Of a stretch of DNA of 60,270 nt, positions 8,118 to 17,507 are shown in pieces. Both the position numbers and the translations under genes were made by a program. The stretch is taken from NCBI GenBank assembly GCA_910587245.1, contig CAJULX010000012.1:1-60270 (forward strand), read 5' to 3'. The notes under the pieces were generated by a model. That model did no database searches. It worked only from the letters and a program-made list of their open reading frames with translations, and was not told the DNA's origin. Every line of letters begins with the position of its first letter. The stretch's first letter is position 1. The DNA is from Candidatus Gastranaerophilales bacterium (GTDB lineage: Bacteria > Cyanobacteriota > Vampirovibrionia > Gastranaerophilales > Gastranaerophilaceae).

Positions 8118-8348
8118 ATGAAATCTGTTGCTGAAATTATAGATGAAGTCGGTTTGTCAATTTATGAAGTAAAAAGCTTAATACAATGCATTCATACCAT
8201 TCCGGAAGATGATATCTCCAATAATGAAAATTCCTCCCGCCTTTTACCGCTTATAAAACTTACCGAAAACAGGTTTAAAAAATTGCAGGAAGAATACGGC
8301 ATTTTGGAAGAAAATGTCTACAAACAATTTTTATTAAAAAACCCATAA
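8118..8348 (+). CDS. Small helical protein divergent from Xre regulator
   Basis: A 76-residue protein of unknown function, mostly predicted helical, with no signal peptide or membrane segment. The start at 8118 is supported by GAGGT (8108-8112). The stretch L-L-P-L-I-K-L-T-E-N-R-F-K-K-L near the middle is loosely similar to L-I-P-L-M-K-I-L-N-N-K in the 66-residue protein at 52477, which is also divergent from a small Xre gene. This may mean a recurrent two-gene module, but the similarity is short and could be chance. Confidence 0.6.
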   Translation: MKSVAEIIDEVGLSIYEVKSLIQCIHTIPEDDISNNENSSRLLPLIKLTENRFKKLQEEYGILEENVYKQFLLKNP

Positions 8349-8364
8349 TATACTGTTACAAAAT

Positions 8365-8394
8365 TTGACATACTTTCGCTGTTTGTTGTGTAAT
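8365..8394 (+). promoter_or_regulatory. Sigma-70-type promoter of smc-scpA-scpB
   Basis: TTGACA (8365-8370), 18 bases, TGTAAT (8389-8394): a perfect -35 and a -10 with one mismatch, about 45 bases ahead of the smc start codon. Confidence 0.65.
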
Positions 8395-8439
8395 ATTAAT
8401 AACTGGGCTTATCACAAAATTTAAAGTATTGAGTATTAA

Positions 8440-11400
8440 ATGCACATAAAACGATTAGAAATCGATAATTTTAAATCTTTCGCAAACAAGACCGAAATCC
8501 CGTTTTTTTCGGGCTTTACTGCGATTGCAGGCATAAACGGCTCAGGAAAAAGCAATATTATTGACAGCATTCTCTTTACTTTAGGTTTATCAAGCTCCCG
8601 CGCGCTAAGGTCTGAAGGCGGCGTTGCCGATTTAATTACAACCCATAACAGCAGAAATGAAGCCAGTGTAAAAGTAGTATTTGATTTGGATGATGATATA
8701 GGAACGGAACTTTCCTTTGCAAGAAAGATAAGGAAAACCCCCTCGGGATATGCAAGCACATATTCCATGAATGATAAAACCGTAACTTTAACCCAAATAC
8801 ATTCAGAGCTTGAAAAATACTCAATTACCCCGAACAGCTACAATGTTATTATGCAGGGGGATGTTTTAAGCCTTGTTAAATGCTCCTCATTAGAAAAAAG
8901 AAAATTTATAGATGAAGTTGCAGGCACTGCCGATTTTGACAGAAAAATCGAAACCGCAACAGGCGAGCTTGAAATTGTTGAAAACAGAGTAAAAGACTCA
9001 ATGCTTGTTATGGCGGGGCTTGATGAAACTCTTGAAAAATTAAAGGAAGAAAGAGAAGTTGCTCTTAAATATCAGGAAATTAAAGCGCAGAAAAGCGAAC
9101 TTGAAGGGCAGATTACAACGGTTAAATATTTTGATTTCAAAAAAATCTTAGAAATGGCGCATGAAAATATCCTAAGGTGCCAGAAAGAAAAGAAAAAACA
9201 GGAAATTGAAATAGAAAATAAGCAAACCGAAATCAATCAAAAGAAAACGGAATATGATGAAATTTGCGCTAAAGTACGCGCCCAGGGTGAAGATAAGCAG
9301 CTTGAAGTAAAAAAACTCGTCGAAGAGAAGAAAAGTGAAATCCAAAGAAAAAAAGATTCAATTCTTTACACGGAAAAACAGATAGTTTCAAATAATAAAA
9401 CCGTTCTTGCCGCACAAAATGCAATAAAAGGGCATACGGAAGATATTGAACAGGGTAATGCAAGCATTGAAAATAAAGAAAAAGCAAAGCTTGAATTAAA
9501 TAAAGCTCTTGAAATAAAACAAACTGAAAGAAACCAAATTTTAACCGACATGACCGGTGCAAACGAAGCTGCAAACAGTTATATCGAAAAGAGAAATTCA
9601 TTAAGAAAAGAGCTTGATACCCTTCGGGATGAAGAAAATAATTTAATTAAAGATGAAAAATACCCGAACGAAGCCAAGCTGAAAAACCTTAAAGATGAGC
9701 TGGATTCAACAAATAAAGCTATTGAAGAACTTGAAAAAAGAAACAAAAATTTTGATGAAAATTCGGATAAATTATCTTCTCAGGTTGAGCTTTTAACCAA
9801 AGAACTCGATGATATCAAAATGGCTCATAAGGCCGTATTATCCGATATTGATAAAACAAGAACCCAATTGCAGGATGACGCTTATTCCATTCAGCTTGCA
9901 AATAAAAAAATAGCCCAGCTTGAAGCAAATAAACAGGCATATAAAACATACGGCCTCGGTGAAGGGGTGGAAACCATTATGCAGGCAAAGATAGAAGGGG
10001 TACATGCTCCTTTGAGCCAGCTTGCGGATGTGGACAGCGAATATGCAACCGCTATAAATGAGGCATTGGGCGGGCGCGGAAGGTTTATAATCGTTGAAGA
10101 TGAAAATGTTGCCACCCGTGCTCTTGATATGCTGAAAGCGCAGGGACGGGGCAGAGCTACCTGTCTGCCTTTGAATAAATTAAAGCCTGTGCCGAATAAT
10201 CTTCCCCTGCCGAAACTGGACGGGGTTATAGATTTTGCAATAAATCTTCTTGATTTTGATGATAAGTATATTAAAGCATTCTTCTTTGCCCTTTCAGATA
10301 CACTTGTTGTTGATAATATGCGCACGGCTAAAAAATTAATGGGCAAATACAGAATTATCACACTTGATGGGGAAATTTTCGAAAAATCAGGCGCTATAAC
10401 AGGCGGTGAAAAGAAGAAAAATTCTCCTGCCTTCGGCAAAGCCGATGACAGAGAATTAAATAATTATAAAGAACGTTATAAAGAATTGCAGGAGGCTTAT
10501 CAATCCCGCAGCGAGAAATTAAAAAATCTTGAATTAAAATCCGAAGAATTAAGGGCAAATCACAATAATGCGCTTAATTCGCTTCAGGCTGCAAAATATG
10601 AATATTCTCAAATTTTAAAAGCCCATAAAGATTTTGAAACCGTTATTGAAGAAAAATTAAAAAGAGTAAACGAACTTGCTCCCGAAATCAAAAAAACAGA
10701 AACCCTGCTTGATAAAATTGAGCAAAAACATATTGAAATTTCAGAGAATATAACAAATATTCAAACAGAAGTTGCTGAAGTTGAAAAATTTATTGATGAA
10801 GGCGAATTAAAGAAACTTCAGGAGATGACGCAGGGTATTGAAAATGAGATTAAGGAAATTGAAAAGAAGATTTTAAATGTTGAAAATGAGATTTCAAAAG
10901 AAAACTATACAATCAATTTTGCCCGCCAGATGATTGAATTAAAAGAAAACGATATCAAAAAAATGACCTCCGATAACGTTATGCTTAATGAAGATAAAAG
11001 CAAAATGGAGCTTGAAATAGCGGAAATTCAAAAAGTGCTTGTCGAGCTTGAAAAAGAGGTAATAGAGCTTGGTAAAAATCTTGTTGAATTACAAAATATC
11101 AGGCAGAAAATTCAAGATGAGATGATTGAAGCCGAAAAAGCTAAAAATATCTTGGAAAATGAAATAGAACGTATTCAAGAAGCCATTGAAGGCGCCAAAG
11201 CAAGACGCAGTGAATATGAACCCCAGCTTGAAGCCGTTGTTGAAGAATTAAAAGAAAAAGGCATTAAAACCGATGATTTAACCCCGACGGAAATTTCAAT
11301 CGATGAAATAACTTCAAAAATCCAGAAACTGCAAAAGAAAATGGATGATTTAGGGCTTGTTAATATGAGGGCGATTGAAGATTATGATGTTGTTTTAAAC

Positions 11401-11937
11401 AGGCAAAAAGAATTAAATGCCAAAATTGAAACCCTTGAAAATGAGAAAAATGAAATTAAAAGCAGAATGATGGGGTATGAAAACCTTAAAAAAGAAACGT
11501 TCTTAGAGACATTTAATTCCGTAAACAAACATTTTAAAGCCATTTTTACGGAACTTACGGACGGTTTTGGCGAACTAATCTTAGAAAATCCTGAAAATCC
11601 TTTCCTTGGCGGTTTAACCGTTGAAGGAAACCAGAAAAATAAAGAAAAACAAAAGCTTGCAGGCATGAGCGGCGGCGAAAAAACCCTTATGGCGCTATCC
11701 CTTGTGTTTGCGGTACAAAGACATATGCCTGCACCCTTCTATGCACTGGATGAGGTGGATGCGGCACTTGACGGTTTTAACGTAGAACGTATTGCAAAGA
11801 TGATAGACGGTCAATCGGACCACACCCAGTTTATTGTAATAAGCCAGAGATCACAGATGAACGATACCGCGCAAAGAGTAATCGGAGTTACCCAAAATAG
11901 AGGCCGTACAATGGTTTCAGGGATGACAAACAAATAA
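8440..11937 (+). CDS. smc: Chromosome segregation ATPase SMC
   Basis: Core of the bacterial condensin that compacts and segregates the chromosome. Full length at 1165 residues. Walker A G-I-N-G-S-G-K-S-N-I is at 31-40; two long Glu/Lys-rich coiled coils flank a hinge at about 500-660 (G-x-G-x-G-R-F-I-I-V and later S-G-A-I-T-G-G). The C-terminal head holds the ABC signature G-M-S-G-G-E-K-T-L-M-A-L-S-L and Walker B F-Y-A-L-D-E-V-D-A-A-L-D. Its partners scpA and scpB follow directly, giving a complete smc-scpA-scpB operon; usually smc is elsewhere and only scpAB are adjacent. Confidence 0.98.
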   Translation: MHIKRLEIDNFKSFANKTEIPFFSGFTAIAGINGSGKSNIIDSILFTLGLSSSRALRSEGGVADLITTHNSRNEASVKVVFDLDDDIGTELSFARKIRKTPSGYASTYSMNDKTVTLTQIHSELEKYSITPNSYNVIMQGDVLSLVKCSSLEKRKFIDEVAGTADFDRKIETATGELEIVENRVKDSMLVMAGLDETLEKLKEEREVALKYQEIKAQKSELEGQITTVKYFDFKKILEMAHENILRCQKEKKKQEIEIENKQTEINQKKTEYDEICAKVRAQGEDKQLEVKKLVEEKKSEIQRKKDSILYTEKQIVSNNKTVLAAQNAIKGHTEDIEQGNASIENKEKAKLELNKALEIKQTERNQILTDMTGANEAANSYIEKRNSLRKELDTLRDEENNLIKDEKYPNEAKLKNLKDELDSTNKAIEELEKRNKNFDENSDKLSSQVELLTKELDDIKMAHKAVLSDIDKTRTQLQDDAYSIQLANKKIAQLEANKQAYKTYGLGEGVETIMQAKIEGVHAPLSQLADVDSEYATAINEALGGRGRFIIVEDENVATRALDMLKAQGRGRATCLPLNKLKPVPNNLPLPKLDGVIDFAINLLDFDDKYIKAFFFALSDTLVVDNMRTAKKLMGKYRIITLDGEIFEKSGAITGGEKKKNSPAFGKADDRELNNYKERYKELQEAYQSRSEKLKNLELKSEELRANHNNALNSLQAAKYEYSQILKAHKDFETVIEEKLKRVNELAPEIKKTETLLDKIEQKHIEISENITNIQTEVAEVEKFIDEGELKKLQEMTQGIENEIKEIEKKILNVENEISKENYTINFARQMIELKENDIKKMTSDNVMLNEDKSKMELEIAEIQKVLVELEKEVIELGKNLVELQNIRQKIQDEMIEAEKAKNILENEIERIQEAIEGAKARRSEYEPQLEAVVEELKEKGIKTDDLTPTEISIDEITSKIQKLQKKMDDLGLVNMRAIEDYDVVLNRQKELNAKIETLENEKNEIKSRMMGYENLKKETFLETFNSVNKHFKAIFTELTDGFGELILENPENPFLGGLTVEGNQKNKEKQKLAGMSGGEKTLMALSLVFAVQRHMPAPFYALDEVDAALDGFNVERIAKMIDGQSDHTQFIVISQRSQMNDTAQRVIGVTQNRGRTMVSGMTNK

Positions 11938-11950
11938 GAGAAAGAGGAAA

Positions 11951-12922
11951 ATGAATAATTCCGTAAAATTTTATAATAATGGGAATAAAAATGAATTCAA
12001 TCAAAAAATAGGGATTGAATCAAATTATGAATATGAAATGGTGGAATCTGTTTCAAATGCGGCAAGCAACCCTTTTGATGCAATTGAAATCATTGTGGAT
12101 ATGGCAAAAACAGGCAAAATCGACCCCTGGAATATCGATGTTGTAAAAGTGTATGATGAGTATATGAAAAAATTAAAAGAATTTAATCAGAATGAAAACT
12201 TAAAGCTTATCGGGAGAACTTTTGTACCGACAGCAGCGCTTGTAAATTTAAAATCCAAAGTGCTTGCGGGGATAAGTCTTAAAGATTTTGAACCGGATCC
12301 TGAATTTGATGAATTCGATGATTATGATGATTTAGGCGGATACGAGGGCGAGCAGCTTCAATTACCTTCATCAAACGTTATTTCTTTTGATGAAGTATTA
12401 CAAAGAAGAACAAGCACAAAATTAAACAGGAGCAGGGGTGTTACCTTAAAAGATTTAATCCGTCATCTTGAATTTTACGAACAATTGGAAAAGAAAAGAG
12501 AATTAAAAAATGCCCTTGATAATCATAAAGCAAAAATAAACCGTAAATATTCAAAAATGACGACAAGCGATATCCTTGATATGACTCAGGATGAATATAT
12601 TGAAGGCCTTGTTAATAAAATGGAACAGAATCTCTATAAAATTCTTGAAAATGTAGAGATGATTGAAATAACCGAATTAACACTTCTGGGGTTTTCTAAA
12701 ACTGCGGCATATATTGCGATTTTATACCTTGTTTCATACGGGAAATTTGAAATTTATCAAAAAGAATTTTACGGTGAATTGTTTGTAAAACTTCCCTCAA
12801 AAAATTCCACAGAAAAACTTAATATGCAAACCTCTGTACCTCAAAGTGTTAAAACTTTAAATAAAAAACTTGAACAAAATAAAGCAATGTTAGCGGATGA
12901 GGAACTCGAAGATGCCTGCTGA
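11951..12922 (+). CDS. scpA: Segregation and condensation protein A (kleisin)
   Basis: Kleisin subunit that bridges the SMC heads. The N-terminal region carries the ScpA signature N-P-F-D-A-I-E-I-I-V-D-M-A-K-T-G-K-I-D-P-W (about 37-57), which binds the SMC neck; the C-terminal winged helix is around 230-285. There is an acidic D/E-F-D-D-Y-D-D linker near 115-128. The 323 residues are somewhat longer than usual because of N- and C-terminal Asn/Lys-rich extensions. A GAGGAAA Shine-Dalgarno precedes the ATG, 13 bases after smc; scpB starts inside its 3' end. Confidence 0.92.
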   Translation: MNNSVKFYNNGNKNEFNQKIGIESNYEYEMVESVSNAASNPFDAIEIIVDMAKTGKIDPWNIDVVKVYDEYMKKLKEFNQNENLKLIGRTFVPTAALVNLKSKVLAGISLKDFEPDPEFDEFDDYDDLGGYEGEQLQLPSSNVISFDEVLQRRTSTKLNRSRGVTLKDLIRHLEFYEQLEKKRELKNALDNHKAKINRKYSKMTTSDILDMTQDEYIEGLVNKMEQNLYKILENVEMIEITELTLLGFSKTAAYIAILYLVSYGKFEIYQKEFYGELFVKLPSKNSTEKLNMQTSVPQSVKTLNKKLEQNKAMLADEELEDAC

Positions 12923-13472
12923 TAAAGAAAATATGCTTAATGAAAATATACCCCCGGAAGAAGAAACAAATAATCTTAAAGCTAAGGTTGAAGCGGTTTT
13001 ATTTATAACGGCGCGTGCCATGCAGCCTGTTGAAATTTCCGAACTGCTCGGCATTCCTGAAGAAGAGGTTGAAAATGCACTTCTTGATTTAATGTTTGAT
13101 TATTCTTCCCGCGACGGCGCTCTTGAAATAGATGACGAGGATGGTTATATTATTCAGGTTAAAGCGGAACACCTTGATATAGTAGAAAAGCTTTGCCCCG
13201 TTGATATTAAGCCTGCTGTTGCAAAAACTCTTTTAATTATTGCTCTGAAAGAACCTATAAGACAATCATATCTTAAAGAATTAAGGTCGAATGCATATGA
13301 ACATGTGACAGAACTCCTTGAAAAAGGCTTTATATCAAGAACAAAGGATAAAAACGGACGTTCATATAATCTTAAAACCACTCCTAAATTTGCCGAATAT
13401 TTTAAATTAAAAGGGGATGCCAAAACCCTCGCAAAACTTCTAGATACCACAAAAGATATAAAAAATCTGTAA
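12912..13472 (+). CDS. scpB: Segregation and condensation protein B
   Basis: Accessory dimer of the SMC-ScpA complex, built of two winged helices. L-K-A-K-V-E-A-V-L-F-I-T-A-R-A-M-Q-P-V-E-I-S-E-L-L-G is the typical first winged-helix pattern, and the second (about 95-155) includes L-L-I-I-A-L-K-E-P-I-R-Q, R-S-N-A-Y and L-L-E-K-G-F-I. The ATG at 12912 is favoured by GAGGA eight bases upstream inside scpA; an in-frame ATG at 12897 would add five residues. The reading frame overlaps the scpA end by 11 bases. Confidence 0.88.
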   Translation: MPADKENMLNENIPPEEETNNLKAKVEAVLFITARAMQPVEISELLGIPEEEVENALLDLMFDYSSRDGALEIDDEDGYIIQVKAEHLDIVEKLCPVDIKPAVAKTLLIIALKEPIRQSYLKELRSNAYEHVTELLEKGFISRTKDKNGRSYNLKTTPKFAEYFKLKGDAKTLAKLLDTTKDIKNL

Positions 13473-13494
13473 AGTGCATAATGAAAAAAGCATC

Positions 13495-13524
13495 TTGCTT
13501 TTTCAAGTTCTTTTCTAGTATAAT
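13495..13524 (+). promoter_or_regulatory. Promoter of the ferredoxin gene
   Basis: TTGCTT (13495-13500), 18 bases, TATAAT (13519-13524), about 50 bases ahead of the ferredoxin ATG. The gene therefore probably has its own promoter rather than depending on the smc operon. Confidence 0.6.
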
Positions 13525-13575
13525 TTCAATTAAAGACAAAATGTTTTTACTAAATAAATTAAGGAGTTATTTCAA

Positions 13576-13755
13576 ATGAAAGTTAGAATCGAAGAAGGTT
13601 GTATAGCTTGCGGCGCTTGCGAATCTTTCTGTGCTGATGTATTCAAAGTAGAAGATGTTGCAACCGTTGTTGAAGCAAATATCGCAGGCAATGAAGACTG
13701 TGTTAAAGAAGCAGCTGAATCTTGCCCTGTTTCTGTTATTCAAATTGAAGAATAA
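13576..13755 (+). CDS. Single-cluster [4Fe-4S] ferredoxin (59 aa)
   Basis: Small electron carrier of the Thermotoga/clostridial monocluster type. Cluster ligands are C9, C12 and C15 (C-I-A-C-G-A-C) and C50 (C-P-V); C19 and C42 sit where the Thermotoga protein has a disulfide or second-site pair, so only one cluster is expected. Ends in V-I-Q-I-E-E, typical of the family. An AAGGAG Shine-Dalgarno is ten bases upstream, with its own promoter and terminator. Codons such as GAAGCA/GCTGCT look like a well-expressed gene. Likely donor or acceptor for anaerobic oxidoreductases; the partner is not in the window. Confidence 0.93.
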   Translation: MKVRIEEGCIACGACESFCADVFKVEDVATVVEANIAGNEDCVKEAAESCPVSVIQIEE

Positions 13756-13776
13756 TTGAAAATAAATTGATTATTA

Positions 13777-13805
13777 AAAACACCCCTTGCCTTAAGGGGT
13801 GTTTT
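13777..13805. terminator. Bidirectional terminator between ferredoxin and convergent gene
   Basis: A perfect 12-bp stem, AAAACACCCCTT with AAGGGGTGTTTT, and a five-base loop. A/T at both feet lets it stop transcription from the ferredoxin (+) and the convergent unknown gene (-). Confidence 0.85.
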
Positions 13806-13834
13806 AATCTATCTGTCTTCCCTTGTCTTATTTA

Positions 13835-15805
13835 TTATGCCCGCGTCTGCGCATTAAAATTATTTACGGGCTGTAAATTTTCGCCGTACATATTTACATC
13901 GGCTCCTGCGGGAATCATAAATATTTCCCCGAACTTATTTTTATACGGAATATAATCATCTATTGTTACAATAGACGGCTGAGCGTTTTCATCAAGACCT
14001 TTTGATTTTCTGAATACTTTATTTATCCCGTCGCAAACTTTTTTAGTCACGGCGCCTATTGCAAGCGATACAGCCATTGCTTTGCCGCCGCTTATACTCT
14101 TCATGGCACAAAGAAGGTTTGTGCTCACTGTTGATAGAAGCGGAATTCCGGTTGTAAGGGTTACGCTTACACGCTCATCATTATTTTCTGCCTGTGCTGC
14201 ATATACTCCAAAAAGAGCGGTAGAGCCGATTACCGTCATAAAGTCGGTAGGTGCGGAGCCGCAGTTTATATCTCTGAGTTTGTTTAATACATCAACAGCT
14301 TCATTGTTATATGCACCCCTTAGGCTCTTATGGAATGTTTTATATTTTGGCAGCACTACTTTATTGTATACATCGGGTTCAAGCACCTGTTTTGCAATAT
14401 CTAGAATTTCTTCCGTTGCGCCGCCTTTTATTGTACCTGTAAGTGATTGCTTAATACCGTTCAAGGTTTTTACAGCTTCTGCGCCGTTCGGATTATTTGT
14501 TTTTGAAATTTGTTCAACAAGTTTATCGAGCCTTGAACATATTTCTTCTTTTGCAACGGCGGAAGGTGCTGCACCGTCAAATACCGCTTTTTTGTATTTG
14601 TCAAATGTTCTTATTGTTTTATCAAGTTCCGTATATGTATCAATATCTGCTGTTCCGAGTACTTTTCTTAAATTTAAAATGTCATCGGCGCTTTCTTCTA
14701 TAACAGAACTTGCGGTGCGTGTTATACTGTCTGCTTTTGATTTTATATCCGCTGCGTATTTTGTTTTATCCCCTTCGAGAATTTTTCCTGCAACAGGTTC
14801 CGTTAATAAATCCTTATATTTTTTGCCTTTAATTTTTTCCATAAAGCCGCCGGTTGCTTTTTCCGTCAGGCTGTCTGCAACTTTCTTGCCGTCTTTATCC
14901 ACTCCTTTAAGCATGTTGTTGTAATTATTTATTCTGCTGCGAACATTGGTTTCTGATGTTAAATCCGCAACAGCCTTACCCGTGGAATCAAACAGTGTTT
15001 CAACCGATTCAAGAATTTCCTTTCCTGATTTTTCGCCGCCGCCTATTTTAAATTTCTTATCGGGATTTGCATTTAATACTTTTTTGATTTCTTCAAGCGT
15101 GGAAGTTGAATATTCTTTATATTTTGCTGAGGCTTTTGTATGTTTTGTGATTCCGCCTTTTATACTTTCATTTTCATAAAGTTTTGTAGCATGTTTATCC
15201 AGTAAATGGAACCAGCTTAAAACCTTACCTACCGTAGCTTTATATATTTCCGCAGCTTTTTTCTTTGTACCGGATAATTTAGACATGTCGATTTTTCTTC
15301 CGGTTACAAAATCTGCCGCATTTCTTGAGAATACATCTTTTCCGTTTACAAGGTTTTCAGGAAGTGCGTTTAATTTTGTTAATTTATTATCGCGGAAATT
15401 ATAGAATTTTCTAATCGAATTATCAAATTTTTCACTGCCTACGGAAGTCCTTAATTTTTGCAAGACCTTCTCATATCCTGTAGAAACAAGTATTCCTGCC
15501 TGTTTTACAAGTTTTCTTCCGGCATTTGTTTTTCCTAAAAGCGCTGCCCCTGTAAGCACCATAACACCGCTTAGCGAAGCGGCTGCAATTTTTGCATTTT
15601 TTGATGTATTTTTCTTATTTTCAAAAGTATCTTTTTCGGGTGAATTAGCAATTGATGGTGCGGGTGCCGTTATTTTAGCGGCAGTTTGTATGTTGTTTGC
15701 AGGAGTATTTTGCGCCGCAGAATAATTTTTTTGCATCAAATATTTTTGAAGCAAATCGCTTTTTGGCGGTTCGTGGTTTATAAAATTGCCATTCAAAGAT
15801 GTCAC
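13835..15805 (-). CDS. Large lineage-specific protein with hydrophobic segments
   Basis: I do not recognise this 656-residue protein. It has an Asn/Gln/Pro-rich N-terminal 60 residues, a hydrophobic segment (A-A-A-S-L-S-G-V-M-V-L-T-G-A-A-L-L-G) at about 72-90, a long Lys/Asp-rich, probably helical middle, and a second hydrophobic zone near the C-terminus (about 530-610). No signal peptide. The GTG start at 15805 has AGGAA about ten bases upstream; an in-frame GTG at 15847 could add 14 residues. Its general plan (low-complexity N-terminus, hydrophobic pairs, helical middle) resembles the protein at 38514, suggesting a shared class of envelope proteins, but I see no convincing alignment. Confidence 0.75.
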   Translation of the reverse strand: MTSLNGNFINHEPPKSDLLQKYLMQKNYSAAQNTPANNIQTAAKITAPAPSIANSPEKDTFENKKNTSKNAKIAAASLSGVMVLTGAALLGKTNAGRKLVKQAGILVSTGYEKVLQKLRTSVGSEKFDNSIRKFYNFRDNKLTKLNALPENLVNGKDVFSRNAADFVTGRKIDMSKLSGTKKKAAEIYKATVGKVLSWFHLLDKHATKLYENESIKGGITKHTKASAKYKEYSTSTLEEIKKVLNANPDKKFKIGGGEKSGKEILESVETLFDSTGKAVADLTSETNVRSRINNYNNMLKGVDKDGKKVADSLTEKATGGFMEKIKGKKYKDLLTEPVAGKILEGDKTKYAADIKSKADSITRTASSVIEESADDILNLRKVLGTADIDTYTELDKTIRTFDKYKKAVFDGAAPSAVAKEEICSRLDKLVEQISKTNNPNGAEAVKTLNGIKQSLTGTIKGGATEEILDIAKQVLEPDVYNKVVLPKYKTFHKSLRGAYNNEAVDVLNKLRDINCGSAPTDFMTVIGSTALFGVYAAQAENNDERVSVTLTTGIPLLSTVSTNLLCAMKSISGGKAMAVSLAIGAVTKKVCDGINKVFRKSKGLDENAQPSIVTIDDYIPYKNKFGEIFMIPAGADVNMYGENLQPVNNFNAQTRA

Positions 15806-15877
15806 TTTATAAAAATTCCTGTCTGCTCTATATTTATATAAAAACACGAAATGTGAAATTATTGCCTGCGTTTTATT

Positions 15878-16990
15878 TTAGGCTTTCTTATTTTTCTTTT
15901 TGTTTTTGGCTTTATTATCAACAATAATGTTATCTATTGAATATTTTGCGACAGGTTTTCTTGTGGCTCTGTCATAAAAAACAAGCCAGTGTTTATATTT
16001 TTTATTACTTATTGTGAAAGAAAGTTTTCCCAAAACAACATCTCCGGGTTCTATTTTTTTAAACCACAAGGATGTATCCCCGAAAGGTGAAGGGTAAAAT
16101 ACGTTTTTAATTTCATTCATCAAGGCAATATCAAAAGCGTAAAACATTTTATCGGACATATTGCTTATTTTAACGTCAAGCGTTATTATGTCTTCTTCTC
16201 CAAAGGGGTCTTTTTCAAACCCTACTTTATTTATGGCAACATTAAGCCCTTCATATAAAATATCTTCTTCCTTAAATGCCTCTCTTGACATAACGGGAAT
16301 TTCAAGGTCAGTCACCATTTTTATTTTAAGCTCATCTCCGGGTTTTATATTAACATTTTTTCCTTTTGCCATCATCGATGATACAAGCCCCACGGCTCCG
16401 CCTACGGCAGCACCCCCCGCAAGGGTCATACCGTTTGATGCAATAGCTGCTTCAAGCCCCAGAAGATTCATTGCAAAAAGTCCGCCTACAACTCCGCCCG
16501 CAGCTGTCACGCCGACATGTTTTACAACATTTTTAGCAGTGCCTTTGGCCACATTTTCTTTTGTTGAAAGACTTGCCTGAATGGGTATTTGTCTGCCGTC
16601 AGGTGTTACGAGGTAGTCAAAAACCGTTACTATATACCCGTTTCTTCCTAAATTTTTCGGATCTTCAACGGTTGTTACAACACCGTGGATAATACTGCCT
16701 TTCGGAACAATTACGCCTTTGTTATGTTTTCCGCCAAGCACATCCTCTGTGATTTCAGCGAAAAATTCATCCCCGATTTCCGTATATTTTCCGTTTAATA
16801 CCTGCGATACGGTCATTTTTATTGTGTCATGCTTATCTAAAACATCTACTTCGCCCGTGAAATATTCTTTATTTATATTATCTTTTATATCGGTCTGTTC
16901 AATTCCGCCTTTTATGGATTCAGCCGCAGCTATGGGCTGAATTATTAAATTTACGGATAATATTGAACAAAGCAGTAATCTTTTTATCAT
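15878..16990 (-). CDS. Exported protein with glycine-zipper segment
   Basis: A 370-residue protein of unknown function. The ATG at 16990 gives a good signal peptide (M-I-K-R-L-L-L-C-S-I-L, cleavage near I-A-A-A-E). Residues about 70-150 form a beta-rich region with the pattern P-K-G-S-I-I-H-G-V-V, reminiscent of beta domains in secretion proteins. Next comes a Gly/Ala-zipper hydrophobic stretch (about 160-205, with G-G-V-V-G-G and G-G-A-A-V-G-G-A-V-G), then a second beta-rich domain and a Lys-rich tail. It probably sits in or spans the periplasm and could insert in a membrane. The start lacks a Shine-Dalgarno but has a promoter six bases upstream. Divergent from the HIT gene. Confidence 0.75.
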   Translation of the reverse strand: MIKRLLLCSILSVNLIIQPIAAAESIKGGIEQTDIKDNINKEYFTGEVDVLDKHDTIKMTVSQVLNGKYTEIGDEFFAEITEDVLGGKHNKGVIVPKGSIIHGVVTTVEDPKNLGRNGYIVTVFDYLVTPDGRQIPIQASLSTKENVAKGTAKNVVKHVGVTAAGGVVGGLFAMNLLGLEAAIASNGMTLAGGAAVGGAVGLVSSMMAKGKNVNIKPGDELKIKMVTDLEIPVMSREAFKEEDILYEGLNVAINKVGFEKDPFGEEDIITLDVKISNMSDKMFYAFDIALMNEIKNVFYPSPFGDTSLWFKKIEPGDVVLGKLSFTISNKKYKHWLVFYDRATRKPVAKYSIDNIIVDNKAKNKKKNKKA

Positions 16991-16996
16991 AACAAT

Positions 16997-17026
16997 ATTA
17001 TACATATATCTTAAAAATTTACACAA
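16997..17026 (-). promoter_or_regulatory. Promoter of the glycine-zipper protein, predicted leaderless
   Basis: On the - strand: TTGTGT, 18 bases, TATAAT, six bases, ATG at 16990. The spacing predicts transcription starting at the ATG. A second TATAAT (17035-17040, + strand) serves the divergent HIT gene. Confidence 0.5.
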
Positions 17027-17073
17027 AAAGAATTTATAATATGCTAGGATAAACTAAAGATTGAGGAGATATA

Positions 17074-17406
17074 ATGGCAGATTGTATTTTTTGTAAAATT
17101 GCAAACAAAGAAATTCCTTCAAATTTGGTTTTTGAAAATGAAAATATTGTTGCATTTAATGATATAAACCCTTGTGCACCGGTGCATATTCTTGTTATTC
17201 CAAAAAAACATGTTGAAAGTTTAAATGAGCTTGAAGATAAAAACTTAATGGCGGAATTATTATCAGGTGTAAAAGAAGTAACCAAAAAACTCAATATCAA
17301 GGATTTTAGAACCGTTATAAATACTGGGAAAGGTGCAGGACAGGAAGTTTTCCACGTACATTTGCATATTATTTCAGGCCGCCCTTTGAATTGGCCTCCG
17401 GGATAA
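17074..17406 (+). CDS. HIT-family nucleotide hydrolase (HinT-like)
   Basis: Histidine-triad purine nucleoside phosphoramidase/hydrolase, cytoplasmic. The N-terminal C-I-F-C-K-I-A-N-K-E-I-P-S is typical of HinT, and the triad H94-V-H96-L-H98 with following I-I is intact, ending G-R-P-L-N-W-P-P-G. At 110 residues it has the standard size. GAGGAG precedes the ATG. Substrate in this organism is unknown. Confidence 0.95.
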   Translation: MADCIFCKIANKEIPSNLVFENENIVAFNDINPCAPVHILVIPKKHVESLNELEDKNLMAELLSGVKEVTKKLNIKDFRTVINTGKGAGQEVFHVHLHIISGRPLNWPPG

Positions 17407-17507
17407 CTTTATTAAGTTTTGTAAATTATATGTATTTGCAGGCAATTTAAGAATTTAAAAATGCTTTTTTAAAATATAGAACGGAAGTTTCAACGGATAG
17501 GTTTTTT

